The notes below the pieces were generated by a model. That model saw only the letters and a program-made list of their open reading frames with translations, searched no databases and had not been told where the DNA came from. From Chimonanthus salicifolius (Eukaryota; Streptophyta; Magnoliopsida; Laurales; Calycanthaceae), in NCBI GenBank assembly GCA_013350335.1, contig CM023540.1, forward strand, positions 31,103,175-31,167,174: DNA of 64,000 bases, written 5' to 3'. The first letter of the stretch is position 1, and the number at the start of each line of letters is the position of its first letter. This document shows positions 24,101 through 35,281 of this stretch, piece by piece. The position numbers and the translations under genes are program-made.

Positions 24101-27100
24101 AAAGGAAAATTGAAGTTCTAGAATTTACTTGCACCATCTATAGTGAGCAAACACTACAAGAAGGACAAGATGAATAGTCAGCAACAAAATAGCAAATCCT
24201 TTCGATACAAAAACTGCTTCAGGAACAAACTTGAAGTTCACAGACCTGACAGAAATAATTAAAAAAAATCAGTTACTCCAATTTACAACCAAGAAGAAGA
24301 GGGCAAAAATACATCAGTAAGAATATAGGACCGCTCAAACACTGATGCTGCAATTTTTTTTTTTTTTTGGTGGGGGGGGGGGGGGGGGGGGAGATTGCAT
24401 TTATTTGAAATTCCTCAATAAGAACAGTGTAAAATTACTTTTGCAGGAAAATAAATGATTTGCATCCATGAAAACAATACAGGAGCAGGTGCTATTGAGC
24501 TGAACACTTAAAGAATAGAAATAAATTACCAATTAGTTGACAGAAATAGGAATCAACACACAAACAGTCCTAGTTCCACCACCCCACCCCAACCCCCCCC
24601 CCCGAATCAACACACAAACAGTCCTAGTTCCACCACCCCACCCCAACCCCCCCCCCCCCCCCCCCCCCCCCCACCCACCCACCCAAAAAAAAAGATAATT
24701 AAAAAAAGGGAAAAAAAAAGGTAAAAAGGATGAAGAATCCTTTGCAGTCCAGCTGGACCAGTTATAAGGTCCAATCAGTATCTGGTAGCATCATTATGCT
24801 TGTGCTCCAAAGTGGGGAACATTTAACTAATTGGGCAGAAAGATTCCGAAATGTATTTGGAGCAGCTCATCTTTCAAAAAAAAAAAGGTATATTTAGAGC
24901 AGCTCAATGGAATATCCTCTTCTGCCATCTCAAAAGGAGTGAGGGGAACTCTTCTGCCTTTTCCACCCAAATCTGAAGTGATGACCATGTTCTTATCCCA
25001 TATCTAATGCTGAAAAAATGAGAACTCAATAAGTCAATATATTCAACAAGAAAAATTAGCCATCTTTTTCTTCTTCCTCTTTTTTTTTGGTTTGTAGAAA
25101 AGATAAAGGGGTTTCATTATTAGAAGAGAGAAAAGAAAACAGACAAAATCTCAGAGAGAAAGTTAAGGGCTGAAAAAGGAAAATTATCCAAATAAAAAAA
25201 AATCTGAGCATAGGATGAGTAGACCTAAACAACCAAGAAAAGGATTGGGTTTGAACATATACCAAAAGTGGATGAAGATGCGCCCAAGATTGAAAGCTCT
25301 TGATATGTATCCAATTGGATGGGACAGCAAAAAGGGCAATCCCAAAAATATCTGCAAATTACGATTTCATAAAAAAAAAATAAGAACTATATGTGATTTC
25401 AGCAAGAGGAATTCACTTCACAGAAAAGGATGAATGCATGATTCAAATAAAACTACGAAGCACACACTTGCAATCACAACAGATAAGTTGTTTTTGTATC
25501 TCTACTACCAGCAAGCACACATGCCTAAGAATGCAGCAAGAAGCAACCCATCACAACCAACTGCTCTGTCTCATACAGTTTAGCAGGAACTGACGGTGAT
25601 TTAGGTAAAAGAAGGCAAAAGTCATTCCCTTTTTTTTTTTTGGATGATAAAACACTACCTCAATATGCATTATGAATTTTAAGCCACAGCAAAGTCATTC
25701 AATGCCAACAAATTCCAACTGTTTGCCATTTGATTGAGCTAAAATAATCCTTGTGTACCTTTCATAATAACAATGATGGTGATCAAGATGATAATGATGA
25801 TTATGACGACGACAACAACAATGAAAATGATAATATCACAAGCTCAACCCTCAAAAGATGAAGAAGATTTGTCCCAACAACCTGTTCCATGATAAGTTTT
25901 CTAATTTCTATACACAACAAGTTCAGATTTCTGTCTTTACTACAATTAGTGAATACATTGTAAAATACTCAAAAATACAAAAATATACACCTGTAATAAT
26001 GTCGCCACTGATAAAGCAGATAGCACCCCAACTATATTCATACCCTGTGACAATGATTCAGTAAAAAAAGGGGTAAATAAATACAAAGTAAATGTCCAAG
26101 ATATTACTTGTTTAGATGGTATAATTTATTGTTGCATCCAGGTGCACTCATTCAACATGGAGCCAAGAGTCTGCAGACCATGGATGTAATTAGCAGTAGT
26201 AAAACAACCAAAAAATTTCAAACTGAGAAGATTATGGCCCAATACATTTAACCTTTAATTGGACCACCATTAAATTATCTCCTTAGATAAGATGTTTACC
26301 CATGCCACCTCCGATGGTGCGTAGGGAGGGTGGAGCCTACCCATGGTAAAGACTCCATTCGAAAGGTCCATGTTGAATGTGGCTCACAAAAAATCACCTT
26401 CATTGGATCATTGAAACCATATTTTTTAAGCTACTTTGCTCCAATATGTATATGTATTAAGCTACTCAAAATTTTGATCTCTTTAAATTAGTTTTTAATT
26501 CCTAAACTTTCAAGGTCTTCAAACATATGGCTTGAGTCATCTGATTGAGATGATTTCTAGTGAACCTCATATTCAAAAGAGACATTTCTAATGGACCCAC
26601 GACCATTGTCAATGGTGGGCCCCACATAGGGGTGTGCACTGTATTTCCCTATCCATGTGTGTTAACATCACTCCTCTCCATTTAAACATCTACTTTCTAG
26701 GCTGTTGATAACAGGTTAGAATCTTCACATCTGGAAGACTTTGACTGACAACATCCCATGTAAGATTTTCTCCTCTTAAGGTGGATCAAATGGCATGTCA
26801 GGCCCACTTAAAGTAGTAGATAGTTCAACAATGTTGGGTCTGATTTTTTAAACAACTTGGATTATTGTATTTAAGGAGAATCTCTATTTTCGGAAACTGA
26901 TTGCTACTGGGAATCTTAGATGATGATAAGGAATGATTTCCTGTGATGGAATGTCCCTCCCATATATAACAAGGTTGAGTGATACCTTTCTCTCCACTAC
27001 TGCCTTTGATTCACACATCCAAGGAACAGAGGATTTTCTCAACATGCATAATCCATGTCTAAAAGAGAGTGACAGAAGATCAGACTGCTGAGTCATCCAT

Positions 27101-30100
27101 TGAAAATCCAATACATTCATTAAGTACCAAGGTCAATGAAGAGCAGGCCATGGGTTCACCCATTAGCAACAACAGAAGAAGGCAATCAGCTCAAGTTCAG
27201 GCAAGTAGTATTATGTTTCAAGTGCTTATAGGTGATATGATATAGATCACTGTCTCTCATGTAAAAACGTTAAATTTAACATCCCATCAATGGTGGGTGC
27301 ACAACAAATCAAGAGCTTGTATCACTAGACCACGACCTGTTTTTCATACGTGGCAGTGCAACAGCTTAGAATTCTTCAAATGTCCTGTCATGTCAGGATT
27401 CATCTGGATTCAGGAACTATTAAATTATCTATGATCTAAAACAGAATGTACCTTCAGCATGAGTAGCAATAGAGGTGGAGCATAAAGTAGTACATTCATC
27501 TTGATCGACACAGCTGCACTATAAGCACAAAGCAATAAGTCTGTTGTCATACAACTTGAATGTGAATCAAGAGATCTGATTACCACCTGAAAATAATCAA
27601 CGCAAGATGCCATCGTTGATAAAGAAGTAATGCCACTGCAGCATGCAGGAGGGTCATTGCAAAACAGTCATTAAAGAGACGGAGCATAAAGATTGAATGA
27701 ACTCTTTTTGATAAAGAAAGCAAACAAAGTGCCCACCATGGAAGCTGCAAAACCTTTCAAGATCAGTCAAAAGTCCAGAGAGTATGAGAGAAGCATTAAA
27801 ATCTGGGCAGGCATGCACTCAAGCACATGCACAGACGCACACGTGCGCGCGCACACACACAGATGTGGAAAAACATTTGTCTACTGGAAGCATCATTCCA
27901 CTCTAAGAGTCAACAGGCTCTAAATGAAATCAGAAGCAGCGGAGAAAGATCACAGAAGATCATGGAGAATCCATTTGAATAAGGCGTGAATAAATGTTAC
28001 AAACACCCAAAATCCTCCTAGAGATCTCCTTCCCAAGATAACCTACCTGGTTACCATTGGACAGGACTTCAAATATCAATAGATGAAGTGATCATATCTC
28101 GCAAAGGCACATATGGATGTACCATGTATCATTGACTACTTTTCGCTGAACAGATGGTTATCCATTCCACTGCAGACTTCAATGTGAAATCTAATACCAA
28201 ATTGAGAATGATAGTTTCTTACCCCAAATCCTCATCGGTGTTGATTGCATATACGAAACTGAAGGGAGAAAAGTACAAGAAATAACAATGTACTGCATGT
28301 TATTTCTTTTATCCTGTAGGCTCAATGAAAAGCAAAATCTAGGCACCAATGGTCTAGAGGGCGAATAGTATGTGATCATTACGAAAAAAGGCATAGCATA
28401 ATTGATCCACTTGCCAACAACCCAATGTGGCAACATTGTGAATATTTTCCATAGAATTTTTTTTTTGTAAGATTACTAATTTTATTGATGGATGGGAGCA
28501 ACCCCACAAAAAAACAGCCCAAAAAATCAGCCCAGGAAAGGAAAAAGTCCAGGTCAGGGCCTGAGGAAACAAGAAAAACACCAGAAAAGAGGCTTGGACT
28601 AAATTATTTAGATCTGACAACATCCAATATTAGGATGAGATTATATCTCAATATTCTAATAAGATTCCAAAACTACCATTAAAAATTTTAGATGAGTCGT
28701 GCAACATTTTAACAACAGCTTACATAAAGTTCTATACTTATATTTAGTTAAATACTTGATAGCAACATTTTACATTTCCCTATTTTTATGTATTTTGTTT
28801 TTACAGGATATTCCTGAACATATCAAGTGGAATTTTTCCCAATAATACTATGCAATCACTTAAGAGATAACAAGTCACAATGCCTCCAATCAATGGCTGT
28901 TTGACCACATCCATATGCACTGTAAGAAAGTTGAGAGTGTCAATACTGTTCACCAAGTGTAATCTATGAAATATCCTATAGAAGATTATATTCTTTTTCA
29001 GATCAATAGAAACTTGAAAACAAGAAGGAATTTAATGGGATCATGATAGGAGTTTCATACCACATCGGTCTTTACATAGATGAACAAAATGATCCCCAGA
29101 TTTATGATGTACAGGGTGCCAAAAATAATCTGAAAAAGGTAAGTAGATAAATTATGTTCACAAAGAGAGAAAAATAAGCTCAATGGAGAAATATTATTCA
29201 TTTGAACTTAAAGAAATTTCCATAGAAAAGCTTCGGGTTTCATTTAAAACACTTAACCAATGAAATGAAGTTTAAGCCTCTTGGGAATAGTTTCCTTCAA
29301 TTTTATATATTTCAAATAAATAAATATCTTACCATTATAACGAATTTAAATTTGTGATCCCTTTAATAACAAGCCCAGTAATATATTCAACCACTTCCTA
29401 CTGACTGACCTCATGAAAGATTTATATTTCACATGCATGTGCATAATTTGTTAGCACCTGCATAAGAATGAGGTGGAAGCCTTTTGAAAAATCCAAGTAA
29501 GTTTTTAAAAAATCCCAGTAAGTTAGGGATGGGCAAATTTTCTCAGAAGGTTCCTTAACACCCATGCACATTCTTGTAACCTGGACGACTATATAAGCCA
29601 TAAATCTAGCAAGATTAAGAATGACATAGTCCATCAAATGAGTGAAAAGATATGCAATCTATGACATCATCATCATCATAAGCCAGAATCCAAATGATGG
29701 TACTAACAGTGGAGATTGTTTTGATCCCCTCAATTGAAAATCCTCCTCTCAATAGTTCTATACGATTCTGCACTAATGGGTTCTTTATGCAATAAAATCC
29801 TGTCACACTACGTATCTGAATGACTTCCTATTGATATTTTTACACATATTCATAATTATTTATAAAAGCAATATTAACCTTCTGTATCAGCTCTTATGCC
29901 AGTTTGGACACATGCATGGAAGACAAAGGACAGCCCCTATTTGAAGAACCGAAGGCTAGTTCAAGATATTAGGATAAGGAGGAGGTCAATCTATTCAAGG
30001 TACAAGAGTAATGAATCAAATAATAACAGAGGGGCACACTCATGTAAGGGCTTCTTTGAACTTCCCTGTTTTTAGAATTAAGTTCCTATAACACATTACA

Positions 30101-30735
30101 ATGTTTCAGACTAAAAACATCAACAAATTGAAACATGAATCATATCCATGAAATCAATCTATAGATATATACAAAGAATGACGTTTTTCAATGGGCATGT
30201 AATTACCTGAGCTGGGAAGACCTCTCCTCCAGTAATAAATTGAATAGCTGAATAGACATAGAGAAACCCAGCTGGGTAAACTAAAGGACCTGTATCTCCC
30301 TTCAGTCTCCCGTAATCTCTTTCTCCTTCAAGAAACCCACTTACCTGTCTTTACTCCAATTGCATTAGAATCCAATCAAGTTCCTTTCCAAGGAAATGAA
30401 GAAAGGAAAATCCACAAGTACCCAGATAAAGAAAAATAAAAATATCCACACCTGTGACATGTATGCATCCCAATCTATCTTTGTATCTAAAATTTGAGGG
30501 GGAAAAAAAAAACAACAGAAACCCATCAAATAGAAAGAAAATAAGGAGAGAATATTGAGATCTAGTGGATGAGAAAGTGAGAATCGAGGCGCCTACATGG
30601 GACATAAGCAATTATCAGGGAGACGAGAAGGGCGTCTAGAACAAGCAAGATACAAGCAACGGATAGCTTGGAAATCTTAAAGCCGTTGGCAATGGAAGGA
30701 TTTGCTGTTGTTTTGACTGCCATGGCTTCGGCCAT
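21107..30735 (-). CDS. ALG3: Dol-P-Man:Man5GlcNAc2-PP-Dol alpha-1,3-mannosyltransferase
   Basis: Thirteen exons: 30735-30597, 30486-30452, 30344-30207, 29129-29061, 27744-27587, 27518-27452, 26044-25991, 25351-25263, 24245-24129, 23059-22965, 22712-22634, 21577-21521 and 21275-21107. They give 421 residues, close to the plant family length (about 440). ALG3 (GT58) adds the first lumenal mannose from dolichyl-phosphate-mannose to the N-glycan precursor in the ER. Family blocks appear in order: [44 protein letters not shown] and [15 protein letters not shown] (about 139-160), [12 protein letters not shown], then [43 protein letters not shown] and [12 protein letters not shown]. The protein is multi-pass hydrophobic. 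A second in-frame ATG lies four codons downstream of the chosen start (context GAGATGGCC). Introns contain LINE remnants and G/C homopolymers but no recognised genes. Confidence 0.96.
23400..23850 (-). pseudogene. LINE 3'-region remnant inside an ALG3 intron
   Basis: The segment matches, block by block but diverged, the one at 46470-46810. Both read CATACCAAACTATCTCAGA or a near form, then TGCTTCTTTTGGAGC, TCATTTCTAATTTTTTCC and ACTCCACATAT. These are antisense views of the end of a plant LINE, and the stretch with CCTTACCCCATCTATATGG resembles its tail. The LINE therefore lies on the minus strand, the same direction as ALG3. The assignment rests on remembered similarity and the mutual match. 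Confidence 0.5.
24372..24391. repeat. poly-G tract (20 G)
   Basis: Twenty consecutive G follow a 17-base T run, in the ALG3 intron between exons 8 and 9. In the transcript this is C20. Confidence 0.9.
24550..24672. repeat. 54-bp tandem duplication ending in a poly-C tract (26 C)
   Basis: A 54-base unit beginning GAATCAACACACAAACAGTC is present at 24550-24603 and again from 24604, each ending in a C run. The second run is 26 C long (24647-24672), followed by CCCA repeats. It lies in the same ALG3 intron as the G20 tract, so the pre-mRNA carries G26 upstream of C20. Confidence 0.9.
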
Positions 30736-33218
30736 CTCTCTCTGCCTCTCTTGAAAATATTCTTTGGACTCTGCTCTCGTTCCCAATTACTGTTAATGGA
30801 TTTTACCCAACCCGGAAAACAACGTTAATAGATCTTGCACTAGTAGAAGTCCAAGGTTTGACAATGCAATATACCAGCGGTCTAGATTTGTTAAGACTTA
30901 AGACATGATTATTTTATGCGTATGTGAAATATGTATCAATATTTTATAAAAATTAGATAATTTTATGAAAATATTTAGATAACATTTTTTTTTTTTTTTA
31001 TGATGAAGGTATTCAAGGATATCACTTATATTTGGATATGGGACATTTTAATTCGATTAGTGTTTAGGACATGTGCAAGTCTCACAATCTCACACGTACG
31101 AATAATCAACTAAGAGAAATGGTTTAGACTTCACAGATGTGTTGAACGTGAATCGAACTCAAAACCTCTCTTCATTCTAAAGAGGTTTTTTTTACTGTAA
31201 AGCCAATCCACACTTAAACCTTAGATAATGTATCTTTTGGAAGAGAATGAGTTAAAATATTAGATCTTGATTCTAAAAATAGGCCAAGCTAAAGTCGCAT
31301 TCGCCAAGTAGACTCAAATGCTGTCCTTTCCAATATGACCAATTCATTTTATTTTCTAATCTAAGTATAATTTAACAATCAATATGTATCCGACTCAGTT
31401 TCTACCAATGCCAAGATCAAGTGTGTTCTTTAAAACCTTTATTAGAGCGCTTCATAAGTATGTCGGATGAAACTATCATTCTCTAAGTCAGTAGGTCTGT
31501 AAACGGATTCAGGTCCGGCTCAGCCCGGTAGAATCAGGCCCGATATGATAATCTGACCATCCGCAGCCCAACCCGATAAAACATGGTCCTATTAATCTTG
31601 GATCCGATCTGACCGATCGGGCTATCGGACTGTTCGCGGCCCGATAAGGGCCCATTTGTCTATTTTCGACCCATCATACTACTAAGGCCCAAATTCATTT
31701 TTTTTTTAGACTGACTCAGTATATTTAACAATTTTAATATGATAATATTGCAAATTTGAAAGTTATAATGTTACAACTTTTTATTATTTTTCATTTTTTA
31801 AATCAAAAGCATTGATTTTCATGGCTACGAACAAGAAATCTATAACCACAAAACCCATCTTTCTCTCTCTGTTAACTCATTTTTCTTCAATTAGGATTTG
31901 AAATCCAGTCATCTCACATTTGCATAGTGACACCATCTATCCAATTAATTTTGTTTGAAGATTACTTTGAAAACACTAAAGGAAGATTAATGATTCAATG
32001 CTTCAAGCATAGTGGGAGCGAAGTAAGTGGTTGTGTTTGGGTGAAAACTTAAAAGTAGGAGATGTCTTGTGAAAATTTGAAAAAAAGAAGAAGAAAGTGG
32101 TCATGTATAAAAGTTTTAATCTCTGAAATTATTAAACGAATTATAATTAGTAAATTCAAGATTTTATATTAACAAATTTATCATGTGTTTTCTAGAAAGA
32201 AAATAAAATATCATAATGTAAATTTTAAATAAGATTTTAATTGTGATTACATGGACCAAGATCCACCATTATCTAGTTCGTGGTTTATTCTTAATTTTTG
32301 TGGGGTTGATCTGTATTCTTTGTATTGGGTTGAGTCACTATTTTAACAAGGCACCAAAATCCTTGACATAAAACTTTTAGCCACTCGATCTTAAGATCAA
32401 TGTTGACAGATGTCCTTAAAAAAACTCAGAGATGCCTGATAATTTCTATCGTTAAGATCAAGTAGTTGAAAATTAAATTTTGAACTAAACTTTTAATTGA
32501 TGGTCGACCATCAAGTCTATTTTCAATATGCACGGTTAAGATTTTCAAGTGTAGAAAAAATAAAAAAAGTAAAATAAACTAATATCCTTTTGACCATATA
32601 ATAACTGATTTTCTAGATTAGTTTCAGTTTAGTCATTATTCATTTGTATAACTCATATTATTTACATTTAAAATTATAATTTCATTTTTAATATTTTTGA
32701 TGGATGAAGTTAATATTATTAGATTATCAAGAATTAAAAGCACAATGAATGAAATAAATCTAACGTTTTCTATTTTGTTTTGTGAACTATGATTTAATTA
32801 CATTTAATTAAAATCCTTCTCAACTAAACTTTAAAAAAATTATTTTAAATTGAATTGAGTAGAATCAATTTAAAAAATTTAAAATATATAAACTTAAACT
32901 CAAATTTATGGCCACATTTTTTAGGAGGTTCTACAATTCCTCTAAATCACCATTTCAAATCCATGTGTAGACCCAATAGAAAGCCAAGTCAGATCTCCCT
33001 CCACTCCACTTTCACCTCCTTTCTCCACTTGTCTATGTTCAAATTCTCCAATTCATGTAAATGGGTGAAAGAGAGAGAAAGGTGTTGATCCACAAAAACC
33101 TACCAATTTCTTTGTTTTCTTTCTCCTCTTCTCCCTCTCTAATCTCCTCCCACAACCCTACAATCACCTTCAGACCAAGCCAAATACCTCAAACAACAAC
33201 TCAAAATCCAACACCACC
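30736..33218. other. shared upstream region of ALG3 and TSPO, with a SINE and repeat-like DNA
   Basis: The genes diverge from this 2.5-kb interval. It holds SINE copy C (30983-31220), a GC-richer patch at 31490-31680 rich in GGCCCGATA-like words that looks like transposon debris, and AT-rich DNA. The last 200 bases before TSPO are pyrimidine-rich (CT tracts), typical of a plant 5' leader. No coding exon was seen. Confidence 0.6.
30983..31220 (-). mobile_element. SINE copy C with short target-site duplication
   Basis: TTAGATAA at 30975-30982 and 31221-31228 bound the element. A T-run at the left end (poly-A tail on the minus strand) is followed by the shared core GGACATGTGCAAGTCTCACA and later GTGAATCGAACTC, a box-B-like motif when read on the minus strand. 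It sits about 250 bases upstream of the ALG3 start codon. Confidence 0.65.
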
Positions 33219-33734
33219 ATGCCCTTTACCACCGCCGCCACCACCACCACCACCCGGAGGGCCAAAAAATATGCAATGGCCAAAAGGGGCCTTAGATCTT
33301 TGGGCTTTGCAGTTGGGGTCCCCTTCTTCTTGACCATCTTCACCATCTACTCATTTGGGCTCAGTCGAGGCTACGCGGGCCTCGCGAAGTCATTTTGGTA
33401 TCCACCCATTTGGATCATGCACCTAGCCTCCATCTCCTCCGCCTCGCTAATGGGCCTATCGGCTTGGCTTGTTTGGGCCGAGGGCGGGTTCCATCAACCG
33501 TCGTCGTCGTTGCCACTTGTCGTGTCCCAATTCCTTTTGGGCCTGTTGTGGGGCCCGTTAACCTTGTCAAGGGGTGCCACACATTTGGGTATGGTGGTCT
33601 GTATCATGCTCTTGGCTGTCCTCTATGGGTGTTCTCAGAGATTTAAGAAGGTGAATCCCATTGCAGGAGACCTGGTCAAACCTTGCATTGCTTGGGCTGC
33701 TTTTCTTGCTATCATAAATTACAAACTCCTTTGA
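33219..33734 (+). CDS. TSPO: translocator protein TSPO (MBR family), intronless
   Basis: A single exon of 171 codons. TSPO is a five-helix membrane protein that binds tetrapyrroles and sterols; the Arabidopsis protein is ABA- and stress-induced, sits in the ER/Golgi and is removed by autophagy. The N-terminal extension (about 1-25, Thr/Arg-rich) is plant-specific and leads to the plant signature AMAKRGLRSL. The family motif appears as KSFWYPPIWIMH (about 58-69), followed by GLSAWLVWAEGGFH, and the last helix region contains IAGDLVKPCIAWAAF. Five hydrophobic segments are visible. The start ATGCCC lies in ACCACCATG; a second ATG (MAKRG) about 20 codons in would remove the extension. ALG3 lies upstream on the opposite strand, as in Arabidopsis. 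Confidence 0.96.
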   Translation: MPFTTAATTTTTRRAKKYAMAKRGLRSLGFAVGVPFFLTIFTIYSFGLSRGYAGLAKSFWYPPIWIMHLASISSASLMGLSAWLVWAEGGFHQPSSSLPLVVSQFLLGLLWGPLTLSRGATHLGMVVCIMLLAVLYGCSQRFKKVNPIAGDLVKPCIAWAAFLAIINYKLL

Positions 33735-35281
33735 AGATTTAAATGGGCTTTTTTTTTTTCTTTTTTAATATGTAGGTATGCTTTGTAAACTTTGTATGGT
33801 TAGTTGATAATTGATATGTACATTTTTTTTTTCTTTCTTCTTTTGTGTTTGGTGTTGTTTAGTTTGGTTAGTTGATACATCCTTTTGTAATATTATCCTT
33901 ACAATCATCCTTCTTTTAATATACATGAGACCATTTTCTTCAAATTTTAAGTTTCAAACTTATTCAGTGATGGCTATACTATATCATAAGAATATTGTTT
34001 TATTTCTCATGAAATTGAGAATATATTATATTTTTCCTGCTAACAGAAATCTTATTTTCTCTAATTATCAAATAGAAGAAAAACTCCTACAAAAAATTTC
34101 TTACCCTAACCTCTTCTTTTATGCAATCAAACTTTTATCCCGCTTTGTTCTAGTTCTCTTAGAACACCCGACTAATTTTTAGAAGTTTTTCTATCCACAC
34201 ACATTAGATAACTCTATATGGAGAGTGGAAACAATGGTCTCTTAGAACACCCACCCGAAGACTAATTTTTAGAAGCTTTTCTACATACCAATATAGAGAA
34301 TGGTTCTATAAGATGGGAGTCAGAATAGAAATGAATGAGGATGAGTTTTGCCCGTCATTTCAATTTTTTCTCTCCTTTGAGTTTGATAAACAACACCTAT
34401 AAAATAACTATGATGCCAATATCCAAATCAGTAGTGACTCTTAAAATGACTCGTCAGTCAATTAAAAAAATACTCATAAAATTGTCGACTTAAATTTATT
34501 TCACATATAATTTGCACTTTTTGTAAAATTTGATAATTTTATCCATGTTAAGTCTTTTTTTTTTAAGAGAAAATAAATTTCAATGAAAAATATATATTCT
34601 GCTGAGATTTTTTTGGGAAAAACAATTCGATAAGAGTTCACTTTATAATTTAAAATAATTATGTTTGTTTATCACTAATCTACATAAGAAAAAAATGTTA
34701 GTAAATGAGTCGTATGTCACTCAACTCAGTTGTCTTAGTTATGAATTGAATTAACCATCCGTCTAAGATTTACTCAAGTTAGGCCAATATACTTAATAAA
34801 TGGGTTATTTTAAGTCTGGCCAACTTGTTTAATGACTAGTTACATTATTTGCATCATCAATTGGATCAACTAATTAAAATTATTTGTATTGGATCAACTT
34901 AAATAATGAGTTGATTTTATTAGATTACCTATTTTAATCATAAATAAATTGTTAATTTAATTAATAAATGAATCTAAGTTAACTCAATTCATTTTTGTTT
35001 TATCAGGTCGTATTAATTCATTTAATGAAGGATTTTTTTGGGGGTGTAATGCGATGCTGATAATTAAGATTTTTTAATTTTAATTTTTAAAAAGTTTTAA
35101 TTGAACAATGAGAATCCGAATTCTAAGAATAGAATAGAATTTTTTTTAAGAAAATTAAAATTTTCGTAAAAAATATGTGCAAATTCGAGTATCGATGGCA
35201 GTGTGATTTTTGATCCAAAAAGAACGTTGAACTCTTTGCTCTTCGTCACCGTTGCCAAATCTATTCATCCTCAAAACCAAA
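33735..35281. other. intergenic, AT-rich, with one direct repeat
   Basis: The first part is the presumed TSPO 3' UTR. Apart from the duplication at 34156-34306, I see AT-rich sequence and no coding exon. Confidence 0.55.
34156..34306. repeat. direct tandem duplication of about 70-80 bp
   Basis: CTCTTAGAACACCC, ACTAATTTTTAGAAG-TTTTCTA and a TATA(T/G)GAGA(G/A)TGG block occur from 34156 and again from 34239, slightly diverged. Confidence 0.75.

Noticed and set aside
31490..31700. GC-rich block with repeated GGCCCGATA-like words
   Set aside because: It resembles transposon debris seen in many plant genomes, but no ends or target-site duplication could be defined.
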